Source: Anoplolepis gracilipes (taxonomy: Eukaryota; Arthropoda; Insecta; Hymenoptera; Formicidae). Taken from it: a stretch of DNA of 64,000 nucleotides. Below the pieces are notes generated by a model. That model saw nothing but the letters and a program-made list of their open reading frames with translations. It was not told the origin of the DNA and searched no databases. The stretch's first letter is position 1. Every line of letters begins with the position of its first letter. A program made the translations under genes and the position numbers. The stretch lies in contig NW_027328671.1 of the NCBI RefSeq assembly GCF_047496725.1, forward strand, positions 434,001 through 498,000, given 5' to 3'. This document shows positions 38,022 through 47,112 of the stretch, piece by piece.

Positions 38022-38335
38022 CATAGACGTATAATAAATAGACTGCGCAGTCCTTTGTTTTCAGCTTTAAGGATGTACAAATTTTAGAAAGAGAAAGATG
38101 CTTTGAACACCAATGCTCTTTTTGTCTAACAATGCTAGAGTGGAGATAGAAGTAGGGGTAGAATGCTGTCAAACAAACTGTCAAAACCGCGGCCATATTA
38201 AATTTCTACCCCTATTTCTATCCTCACTCCAGCATTGTTAGACAAAGAGAGCATTGGTGTTCAAAGCATCTTTCTCTTTCTAAATTTTGTACACTTTTGC
38301 AGCCAAACACGCAGTCTATTTATTATACGTCTATG
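38022..38335. mobile_element. Near-perfect foldback MITE 'CATAGACGTATAATAAATAGACTGCG'
   Basis: The ends CATAGACGTATAATAAATAG and CTATTTATTATACGTCTATG are perfect inverted repeats. The ~100-bp inner arms ('GATGCTTTGAACACCAATGC' and its complement) pair almost throughout, leaving a short centre near 38,190. It looks young compared with its relative at 36.6 kb. Confidence 0.8.
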
Positions 38336-39346
38336 GGTCTGTATAGTTCGTCAGTGATAAGAACAATCGCTCAGAAAGAGAAAAACTTGCATTTGATTCC
38401 CGATTCAGTGACTTTGCCTCGCCTATGCTTTGACAGAAGGTTAAAGAGAGGTCGATTTAGACTCTCGAATTGAAATTGATTTAGTTTGGTATAAAGACTA
38501 ACAATAAATAATATTCGTACTTTATGCACATCAGTTTCATAGAAAATTTAATTTTAGAACTGACGCACTATCATCAGCGTCTGGCTCATCTTAAAGGTCC
38601 ATTTATACATATCTATTCCATATCCGTACCGTACCAACAAAATCGGATTTGATCGTAATAACGCGCAAAATATTGAATTTGAAATATATAATATGTATTT
38701 TGTTTCAATTATGGATAGATTCATAACTATGCGCCTAGAATTATTTTAGAATTTTAACACCATTTTCATTTATAAATGGATTTTTTGATATGTTTAAAAT
38801 ATGATTATTGATATGTTGTAATTTTTTTTTCGTAGAACTTAATAAATAATATTAAATAAATACAATGAATTGTTGACAAATGCAAAAGTTGTAACTTTAA
38901 TAAAGTATTAATACTCGATAATTTTACTCATATTTATGTTATGAAAAATTTTTATTTTTACTGAAACATTTAGATATTTGATTTTTGAATACTATTAACT
39001 ATAAAAAATAGTAGCTTCTATAATAAGTTTTGCATTTTGAAAATGCCATTTTCTGTTTCAAAATCATATTTATATATTTATCAAAAAATGTAAGATACAA
39101 TAAATAAATTAATTTTATGAATTGTGTGTCTTTCATTTTCTTTCTTTTTCTTTACACATTTTAAAAATAACTATATATTGAATTAAACTAACACGATATA
39201 AGTTAAATATGATATAAGTTTATAACTTTTTGATTCATAAAAACATATATTTTTTTATTTAATATAAATATTATAAAATCATTTTAAGATTTAAGAGAAT
39301 GCCGAAGTGTCCATTTTTACTGACTAAATGCTTTTTTATTTATACA
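38336..39346. other. Gene-free AT-rich stretch
   Basis: No coding or structural element recognised. Confidence 0.55.
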
Positions 39347-39460
39347 TGTTCCACAAGAGCGTGTCGATCGTATCTTCTGAAAAAAAGAAAATTGTTTAAA
39401 ATCAAACTTATGACCTTGAAATATAATCATTGCACTACAATGCATTTACTTTAGTATGTT

Positions 39461-39945
39461 GTCCAATCACCATCATTGTTGATTATGGCCTGACACCGTT
39501 TGGGTATACTTTTGACGAGATTTTCCGCCATAGTCTCGGGTAGAGACCTTCATATTTGTCGGATGTGATGTGACTTTTATCCGTTTATCCGGTTTTTAAT
39601 TTTGTGCATCGCCCTCTATAATTGGCATCGCATAATCGACGTCGAATAGTGTTCAGGCTTATTTCTATACTCTCTTTCGATAAAAGTAACTTGGCTTTTC
39701 GTAAAGAACACCCAGGATTCTTCGCGAAGATCTTTAAAATCGCTTTGTCGTTCTTTTCTGACGTTGAGCGACGCGTGCCACGTTCCGGCAGGTCGTCAAC
39801 ATTTTTCACGTCGTTATACCCACTTCTTAACAAATGATACTGACTTGCTCATGTAGCGACTGGCTGTTGCGAACGACATTTTGGGTCCTTTTGGATGGCT
39901 ACAGAGGAACACCGCTTCGAAGCGGCTAGCATACGCTTCACTCAT
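39461..39945 (-). pseudogene. Tc1-like transposase pseudogene, frameshifted and internally deleted
   Basis: The N-terminal part starts at the ATG at 39,945 (MSEAYASRFEAVF...). It carries the helix-turn-helix region (SFATASRYMSKSVSFVKKW), then changes frame near 39,836 and continues as DLPERGTRRSTSEKNDKAI and KLLLSKESIEISLNTIRRRL, the second HTH of Tc1 transposases. The middle of the protein, with the DDE/DDD catalytic residues, is deleted. The C-terminal tail LVKSIPKRCQAIINNDGDW, ending TTY and a TAA, is still present. About 160 codons remain of the usual ~340. Inactive. Confidence 0.75.
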
Positions 39946-40257
39946 TGCCGTTAATGTGATTTTGCACACAGACAAGAAATCGCACTACTGTTTTAACCTC
40001 AAAGCATCGAAGCCAAGTGTTCAGGGAATCGGAGAAGCCGAATGTTAGGGATCCTCTAGTAAGGGATAGGACAACGGGTCGCAAGCTGCGGATTGGTCGG
40101 CCGCCATTCGTGGGATACTTCCGCTTGTAAGAGTGGGGAGTGGGTAAGCTTGGGTTAGGAGTGGGTAAACTCGCCAGCATTAAGCTAACCTAACCAATAA
40201 CCTGTGCAATTTTTAGTTATAGTAAACGTTTGCAATTTTTAGATTTATTTAGTAAAA

Positions 40258-40389
40258 ATGCAATATTGCGAAGCAAAAAATTGTAGTAATTCAAGCAAAG
40301 ATGGATATAAAATGTGTCACTTCTCCAGATCTCCATTACGTAGGAAAAAATGGTTGGATAATGTTAATCGTACTGGATATAGATACTGA
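40258..40389 (+). pseudogene. THAP zinc-finger fragment
   Basis: 43 codons from ATG to TGA: the C2CH THAP start (YCEAKNCSNSS), a histidine-containing HFSRSP segment and the conserved RRKKWLDNV that follows it. A complete THAP domain is ~80-90 residues, so this is the N-terminal half, or a first exon whose partner has been lost. Confidence 0.6.
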
Positions 40390-40459
40390 TACAAAAACAT
40401 AAATCTATTTTATCTACGGCATGCATTCAGATATTTAAATTTTATAGTTTGAGTAATTT

Positions 40460-40600
40460 TTTATATCTGTCTCAAACTTATTTCTAAACTCTCTTTCGAT
40501 AAAAGTAATTTGGCTTTTCGTAAAGAACACCCAGGATTCTTCGCGAAGATCTTTAAAATTGCTTTGTCGTTCTTTTCTGACGTTGAGCGAAGACTGAATC
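40460..40600 (-). pseudogene. Duplicated Tc1 transposase HTH fragment
   Basis: About 120 bp matches 39,655-39,775 almost exactly (STSEKNDKAILKIFAKNPG, LLLSKESLEISL). It carries only the HTH and lies inside the THAP element. Confidence 0.65.
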
Positions 40601-40643
40601 TATCTAAAGAAACAATATGAATTAATTTGAAAAACGCGCTCAT

Positions 40644-41155
40644 ATTAAGGGGATGCCGTACTGTCCTACCTTACCGATAAAACGCTAATATTTTTTAAAC
40701 CGATATCTTTGTTACTTAAAATGATTGATAAATCCTTTTCTACGATTAAAGTATTTTTAATAACAATGCGTGACAGCTATATTTCAAATAAAAAATCAAA
40801 CATTTACAATTTTGTTATGACTTTCCTGCGTCAGGTCACAAGAATATTTATCTAATGTAAAAGTTCTGCAGCTTATTCATGCAGCAAATGTAGCTGGCTC
40901 GATAGGGATAACATAAGAGAGTATTAGTGAGCTTTTAGAAATGAGTTCGGAAGTCTAATAAAAAAGATAAATGTAGTTGAAATTTTCGTGTATGTCACTC
41001 CAGGATCCCCTTATGTGTGCGTGAGATCAAGGCAAGAGAGAGAGACAGAGTGATAGAATAATCGATCGGTATTATCGACAATTTTAGTTCCACTAAGAAG
41101 AGGGCGCAAATCCGTCGGAGTTCGCCTGTCATTCCAGGATCCCCTTAACCCGTCG
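40644..41155. mobile_element. TTAA-type MITE, relative of 3.96-4.30 kb
   Basis: Left end TTAAGGGGATGCCGTACTG, followed by TCCTACCTTACCGAT, shared with the inverted right end of the 3.96-4.30 kb element. Right end 'CATTCCAGGATCCCCTTAA'. A second, inner 'CTCCAGGATCCCCTTA' at about 41,000 suggests two overlapping copies. Confidence 0.5.
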
Positions 41156-41445
41156 ATTTCCGGGATCTCAAATAATGGCGACATTTAGCGGCTTTGTCCT
41201 ATCCCTTACTAGAGGGTCCCAACCGAATTTTTCACGCAAAACGAGGATCGTAGTGTGATGAGATATATTTTTAAGTTTGATTTTCTAGAAAACTATCACT
41301 TGTATGGTAAAAATGAATAGAACATAAAATGCATATTTCGGAGAGATCTACAACTTTTGTTTAAAACATTTTTCTAAATTTTCAGTATTAGACAGATGCA
41401 CCATCTAGTGACGACATTAGGAACGACACGCTCTTGTGGAACAGA

Positions 41446-43213
41446 GCTCTGTAAAGTTAGCCGAACCACTTTGATTTTTTTATAATTAAAATTAACTAAT
41501 CGTTTGGAAATCGTGTGGAGATGATCAGAAGTCTAATTAAAACGTTTGGAGGTTCATCGCTTTTTTTAATTAAATAATTAAAATTTTGATGTAAAGTTTG
41601 CCGAACATTTTTATTTTTTGTCCAATCGAGTTAAACAAGAGTTTATTCGATGCAGAATCGTTAGGTGGTTACGAATAAATTTTTTACAACGTTTGGAGGT
41701 CCATAGTTTATCCGAAAAATGAAAAAAATCATGTGCGATAAAATTCCAAATTCTTTTAAGACTCATTCACACTTTGGCAGAAAAACAGAAAGCAGACAGC
41801 GGATGGAGTTCCGAAAAGCTCAAATCCCCGATTTTGCTTTTATCACGTATATTTACGTATTTTGATGCGCTGATTACGAAAATAATAGTGAAAGTTACCG
41901 ACAATTTCATTTTCATGGTGAAAACCATAAAAAATCGTTAAAAAATGTCTTTTGGTTTTATCAAATACTGAAAATTTAGAAAAATGTTTTAAACAAAAGT
42001 TGTAGATCTCTCCGAAATATGCATTTTATGTTCTATTCATTTTTACCATACAAGTGATAGTTTTCTAGAAAATCAAACTTAAAAATATATCTCATCACAC
42101 TACGATCCTCGTTTTGCGTGAAAAATTGAAAACAATTGAACACTGCACGATTGGACACTGCACGATTAGACATCGCACGATTAGGAGCGGGGCTTCGCCC
42201 CGCTCCCATAAAAAAAATAACAAAATTTGAATGCGTGGAAAGTACCAAAGTTAACAGTACTGCGTAGAAGTTTCAATATAAAATTTTGTAGAAAACCCAT
42301 GTAGAATCGTATATTATAGGTCTCGTTTTGCGTAAAAAATTAAAAACTCATGTGGTATCGTACAATTTTGAATCAAGCGGTGTCCAATAGTTCAGTGTCC
42401 AATCATGCTGTGTCCAATCGTGCAGTATCCAATCTGAACGTGTCCAAACGGGATGCACCCCATATTGTAGTGTGATGAGATATATCTTTAAGTTTGATTT
42501 TCTAGAAAACTATCACTTGTATAAATGAATAGAACATAAAATGCATATTTCGGAGAGATCTACAACTTTTGTTTGATCTAAAACATTTTTCTAAATTTTC
42601 AGTATTTGATAAAATAAAACCAAAAGACGTCACATTTTTAAATAATTTTTTATGGTTTTCACCATGAAAATGAAATTGTCGGTAACTTTCACTATTATTT
42701 TCGTAATAAGCGTATCAAAATACGTAAATACACGTGATGACAGCAAAATCGGGGGTTTGAGCTTTTCGGAACTCCATCCATCATATTATCATATAAAAAC
42801 ATTAGAAATTCTTTACTCAACAGCCAATTGCCAACGCGAGTTTTGATTGGCTTTTGCTGTCTGCTTTCTGTTTTTCTGCCAAAGTGTGAATGAGCCTTAA
42901 AAGAATTTGGAATTTTACCGCACATGATTTTTTTCATTTTTCGGATAAACTATGGACCTCCAAACGTTGTGAAGAATTTATTCGTGACCACCTAACGATT
43001 CTGCATCGAATAAACTCTTGTTTAACTCCATTGGACGAAAAATAAAAATGTTCGGCAAACTATACATCGAAATTTTAATTATTTAATTAAAAAAAAGGGA
43101 TGAACCTCCAAACGTTTTAATTAGACTTCTGATCATCTCTACACGATTTCCAAACGATTAATTAATTTTAATTATAAAAAAATCAAAGTGGTTCGGCTAA
43201 CTTTACGGAGCTG
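41446..43213. repeat. Giant palindrome (~1.77 kb)
   Basis: The left arm 41,446 to about 42,130 reappears reverse-complemented at about 42,470-43,213. Paired landmarks include 'AAGTTAGCCGAACCAC', 'CGTTTGGAGGTCCATAG', 'CATTCACACTTTGGCAG', 'GTTACCGACAATTTCATTTT' and 'GGAGAGATCTACAACTTTTG'. The centre (42,130-42,470) has GTGTCCAATCGTGCAG repeats. Parts of the inner arm occur a third time at 41,215-41,420. Cruciform or hairpin formation is likely. Confidence 0.85.
42184..42206. other. Perfect GC-rich hairpin in the palindrome centre
   Basis: A 10-bp perfect stem (GGAGCGGGGC / GCCCCGCTCC) with a TTC loop, preceded by three 'GCACGATTRGACA' repeats. Its GC content stands out sharply from the surroundings. 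Helitron ends have similar hairpins, but the expected CTRR terminus at the right distance is not evident. Confidence 0.7.
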
Positions 43214-44072
43214 TGGAACAGAGTATCAAAATGTTTTTATTAGTTGAACCAGAGAGAAGAATGAGAGGGGTCATGCCACCGTTTTTTAGGGAACGCTTTT
43301 TCCCCGCCCTACAGTGGCGCTAACTGGATCCACAATTGAGTTTTCGGAACTACGTGGCTGAATCCACTTTCCAGTGCCACGGTACAACGACCGATTGATT
43401 CGAGTCCGTGCAAGATCCATAATCGTGGATCTCAAAAGTACGAAATAAATAATAGATTTATTAGATATTATTAGCTGCAAGATTTTTTCCACTTTAGCAT
43501 ATATTATGAAGTAATATATACGTATATATAGAATTAAAATGCATATTTTATTTCACATAAAATTTAATGTTTTAATAATTTCAATAAAAAGATATTTTAA
43601 TAAAATGTATATGTGTATATTACTTCAATAAATATTACCAAAATGAAAAATACCAAATTGAAAGACCACGTACAATAACACAAAATTTAATTAAAATTCC
43701 AGATTCTCTTAATTGAGAGAGACGTAATCGAAATTTATTAATAATTCTTTTAATCGTGATAGACTATCAGCTACGTTTGATCTAAAAACTTCTAATAAAT
43801 TTTATATTAAACGTAGGTATATTGGACATTTTCGTGTAATAAATTATTTTGTACACTATTAAATTACAAATTATATGTTGTAATAAATTGTGTATTCTAT
43901 TTTGTAAAATATATTTGTAAATATATTCTAAAATATATAATTAATTTTATGTGTAGTATAAAATTACTTATATAATATATATTTTGTAACACATTTTATA
44001 ATATAATCTCTTGTTAAATATTTTATATTAAATAACAGATTATTTTCTTTTGTATATTCTTCTGACTGTTAT
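43214..44072. other. Gene-free stretch
   Basis: A short moderately GC-rich segment at 43,290-43,440 (minus strand: LARTRINRSLYRGTGKWIQP) has no recognised family. The rest is AT-rich. Confidence 0.5.
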
Positions 44073-44242
44073 AACAGTCCAACATACAGATTAGCCTCTT
44101 TTCTACACGAAATCATGCACAAAAATTTCCCTCCTGCACTTAATACCAAAGAACATGTATAGAAAAAAAGAGGCAATCCGTAAGTAATGTATATCAAGTG
44201 AATTATTAATCAAAAAAGAAAGAGAAAAAAAGAGAGAGAGAG

Positions 44243-44277
<35 letters not shown>

Positions 44278-44474
44278 CACGTTTTTATTGAAAAAAAAAA
44301 AAATATTCTGTCATTACTAACAATTAATATCTCGGTTCGCGGGGCAGAGTGACGATTATCTCTGTCAGATTTGTTCGTTTCGAGCCAAAACGTGTCGAAT
44401 AAGCCTATTTTGATCTAAATCTGAGGCAGCTTTTCTGGTTAATTACCAAAAATAATATGTTTTAGAAACGCCAC

Positions 44475-44840
44475 CCGAAAGAAGGCCGTTACAGGAATTA
44501 AATACAGACAAAAAAATCGTATGTATATATTTCTAATTTATTTCTTAAAATACATATGCATATATACATGCACATATCATAAAATATTGATTTTGATTGC
44601 AGAGATCTGTACAATCCGCTAAATTCGCGAGAGACTTAAGCTCTTTGGTAAGTGTATATATATTAAAATATTTTTGTGTGTGCACTATACCTTCCGAATT
44701 ATCTCGCTGGCGATTTTATTTAATTAATCATTTTGTTTTAGGGAATAGAAAATATCACAACATATAAATGCCAACAATGCATCAAGCCTTTTGAGTAGGC
44801 TTGATGCTTACAAAAGGCATTTAACAACCAAGATGCATAA
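44475..44840 (+). pseudogene. Zinc-finger exon set, array unit 1 (frame broken)
   Basis: Same three splice-flanked segments as in unit 3 (first about 44,466-44,518; microexon about 44,602-44,646; last from about 44,742). One extra G in the last exon (CCTTTTGAGTAGG in place of CCTTTTAGTAGG) brings a TAG into frame just after KPF, so the finger is cut before its histidines. Confidence 0.5.
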
Positions 44841-44861
44841 GTAAAAGATCCCACGAGTAAA

Positions 44862-45119
44862 GTGACGCACGATGTCCACAATTTGCTCAAAAGATGGAAG
44901 AACAATAATTATATTTCTTATGCCAATTATAGATCATTATACATGAGTGATGGAATAATTCCTAGAGCATATAGACTCCCCAAAGTGCACAAAAACAATG
45001 TACCGTTTAGAATCATAGTTTCTTCAATTAACAGTCCAACATACAGATTAGCCTCTTTTCTACACGAAATCATGCACAAAAATTTCCCTCTTGCACTTAA
45101 TACCAAAGAACATGTATAG
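44862..45119 (+). pseudogene. Penelope-like reverse transcriptase fragment, unit 1
   Basis: About 85 codons from the N-terminal part of a Penelope-like RT: NDVHNLLKRW-type helix, PRAYRLPKVHKNNVPFR and IIVSSINSPTYRLASFLHE, which corresponds to the 'LPK.HK...PLR.IVSS..SPTY' signature. It then reaches a stop (EHV*). The catalytic YxDD motif and the GIY-YIG endonuclease are absent, so it is inactive. There is no ATG at the start of the frame. Confidence 0.75.
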
Positions 45120-45392
45120 AAAAAAAGACACAATCCATAAGTAATGTATATCAAGTTAATTATTAATCAAAAGAGAAAGAGAAAGAAAGAGAGAGAGAGA
45201 GAGAGAGAATCACGTTTTTATTGAAAAAAAAATAATCTGTCATTATTAACAATTAATATCTCCGTTCGCGGGGCAGAGCGACGATTATCTCTGCCAGATT
45301 TGTTCGTTTCGAGCCAAAACGCGTCGAATAAGCCTATTTTGATCTAAATCTGAGGCAGCTTTTCTGGTTAATTACCAAAATTAATATGTTTT

Positions 45393-45780
45393 AGAAACGC
45401 CACCCGAAAGAAGGCCGTTACAGGAATTAAATACAGACAAAGAAATCGTATGTATATATTTCTAATTTATTTCTTAAAATACATATGCATATATACATGC
45501 ACATATCATAAAATGTTGATTTTGATTGCAGAGACCTGTACAATCCGCTAAATTCGCGAGAGACTTAAGCTCTTTGGTAAGTGTATATATATTCAAATAT
45601 ATTTGTGTGTGCACTATACCTTCCGAATTATCTCGCTGGCGATTTTATTTAATTAATCATTTTGTTTTAGGGAATAGAAAATATCACAACATATAAATGC
45701 CAACAATGCATCAAGCCTTTTGAGTAGGCTTGATGCTTACAAAAGGCATTTAACAACCAAGATGCATAAGTTAAAGTAAA
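45393..45780 (+). pseudogene. Zinc-finger exon set, array unit 2 (frame broken)
   Basis: Same organisation as unit 1, with the same extra G and in-frame TAG in the last exon. Splice sites and the 45-nt microexon are intact. Confidence 0.5.
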
Positions 45781-45796
45781 AGATCCCACGAGTAAA

Positions 45797-46054
45797 GTGA
45801 CGAACGATGTCCACAATTTGCTCAAAAGATGGAAGAACAATAATTATATTTCTTATGCCAATTATAGATCATTATACATGAGTGATGGAATTATTCCTAG
45901 AGCATATAGACTCCCCAAAGTGCACAAAAACAATGTACCGTTTAGAATCATAGTTTCTTCAATTAACAGTCCAACATACAGATTAGCCTCTTTTCTACAC
46001 GAAATCATGCACAAAAATTTCCCTCTTGCACTTAATACCAAAGAACATGTATAG
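45797..46054 (+). pseudogene. Penelope-like reverse transcriptase fragment, unit 2
   Basis: Same fragment and same stop position as unit 1, differing at single residues (NDVHN for HDVHN near the start). The shared truncation shows it was fixed before the tandem amplification. Confidence 0.75.
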
Positions 46055-46332
46055 AAAAAAAGAGACAATCTGTAAGTAATGTATATCAAGTTAATTATTA
46101 ATCAAGAGAGAAAGAGAAAGAAAGAGAGAGAGAGAGAGAGAATCACGTTTTTATTAAAAAAAAAAAAAAATAATCTGTCATTATTAACAATTAATATCTC
46201 CGTTCGCGGGGCAGAGCGACGATTATCTCTGCCAGATTTGTTTGTTTCGAGCCAAAACGCGTCGAATAAGCCTATTTTGATCTAAATCTGAGGCAGCTTT
46301 TCTGGTTAATTACCAAAATTAATATGTTTTAG

Positions 46333-46716
46333 AAACGCCACCCGAAAGAAGGCCGTTACAGGAATTAAATACAGACAAAGAAATCGTATGTATATATTTC
46401 TAATTTATTTCTTAAAATACATATGCATATATACATGCACATATCATAAAATGTTGATTTTGATTGCAGAGACCTGTACAATCCGCTAAATTCGCGAGAG
46501 ACTTAAGCTCTTTGGTAAGTGTATATATATTAAAATATATTTGTGTGTGCACTATACCTTCCGAATTATCTCGCTGGCGATTTTATTTAATTAATCATTT
46601 TGTTTTAGGGAATAGAAAATATCACAACATATAAATGCCAACAATGCATCAAGCCTTTTAGTAGGCTTGATGCTTACAAAAGGCATTTAACAACCAAGAT
46701 GCATAAGTTAAAGTAA
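46333..46716 (+). CDS. Cryptic three-exon C2H2 zinc-finger gene fragment (array unit 3)
   Basis: Three splice-flanked segments are in phase: 46333-46385 (after TTTTAG, before GTATGT), 46470-46514 (after TTGCAG, before GTAAGT; a 45-nt microexon) and 46609-46716 (after TTTTAG, ends TAA). The first segment begins with two bases of a split codon, so an upstream exon is expected. Read together they give an uninterrupted frame ending in a C2H2 finger (YKCQQCIKPF, then SRLDAYKRH-LTTKM-H; spacing C-x2-C-x12-H-x5-H) and a basic tail. Each piece is far too short for ORF calling. An upstream degenerate piece (46,213-46,270: DDYLCQICSFRAKTRRI) looks like another half finger followed by a stop. No promoter or start was found; it may be an exon set of a host gene or of a mobile element. 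Function unknown; DNA or RNA binding is suggested by the finger. Confidence 0.5.
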
Positions 46717-46733
46717 AAGATCCCACGAGTAAA

Positions 46734-46991
46734 GTGACGAACGATGTCCACAATTTGCTCAAAAGATGGAAGAACAATAATTATATTTCTTATGCCAATT
46801 ATAGATCATTATACATGAGTGATGGAATAATTCCTAGAGCATATAGACTTCCCAAAGTGCACAAAAACAATGTACCGTTTAGAATCATAGTTTCTTCAAT
46901 TAACAGTCCAACATACAGATTAGCCTCTTTTCTACACGAAATCATGCACAAAAATTTCCCTCCTGCACTTAATACCAAAGAACATGTATAG
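46734..46991 (+). pseudogene. Penelope-like reverse transcriptase fragment, unit 3
   Basis: Same fragment as units 1 and 2. It carries a Leu-to-Pro difference near the end (NFPPALNTK), which is also present in the partial first copy at 44,073-44,160. Confidence 0.75.
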
Positions 46992-47053
46992 AAAAAAAGA
47001 GGCAATCCGTAAGTAATGTATATTAAGTTAATTATTAATTAAAAGAGAAAGAG

Positions 47054-47110
<57 letters not shown>

Positions 47111-47112
<2 letters not shown>

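Larger units (their letters stand above)
40055..41213. mobile_element. THAP-bearing (P-element-like) non-autonomous element
   Basis: The inverted ends TCTAGTAAGGGATAGGACAA and TTGTCCTATCCCTTACTAGA are perfect over 20 bp. The flanks 'GGGATCC' and 'GGGTCCC' could be a degraded 7-8-bp target duplication. The element contains a THAP-domain ORF, a duplicated piece of the neighbouring Tc1 transposase (40.46-40.60 kb) and a TTAA-type element. P-element class is inferred from THAP plus inverted ends. Confidence 0.6.
39347..41443. mobile_element. Tc1-like element shell with nested insertions
   Basis: The terminal inverted repeat TGTTCCACAAGAGCGTGTCG at 39,347 and its complement ending at 41,443 bound a 2.1-kb composite. 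Inside are a minus-strand Tc1-type transposase pseudogene (39.46-39.95 kb), a THAP-bearing element with its own inverted ends (40.06-41.21 kb) and, within that, a TTAA-type element. The order of nesting gives the relative ages. Confidence 0.6.
44073..47110 (+). repeat. Tandem array of ~0.94-kb units (three full plus one partial)
   Basis: The landmark AACAGTCCAACATACAGATT recurs at 44,073, 45,030, 45,965 and 46,902, giving unit lengths of 957, 935 and 937 bp. Each unit has the same order: end of a Penelope-like RT fragment, a (GA)n tract, three splice-site-flanked segments coding a zinc-finger frame, then the next RT fragment. The array starts inside one RT fragment and ends in a long (GA)n (47,059-47,110). 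Identity between units is very high apart from scattered substitutions and small indels, so the amplification is recent. Confidence 0.92.

Noticed and set aside
40898..40912. TAGGGATAACA resembling part of the I-SceI recognition site
   Set aside because: Only the first 11 bases match and no homing endonuclease is nearby; coincidence.
42120..42450. Helitron terminus at the GC-rich hairpin
   Set aside because: The hairpin fits, but no CTRR end at the usual spacing, no 5' TC end and no A|T insertion context could be shown.
44160..44470. Hammerhead ribozyme in the Penelope-derived tandem units
   Set aside because: No CTGANGA plus GAAA combination with a plausible stem II was found on either strand within the unit.
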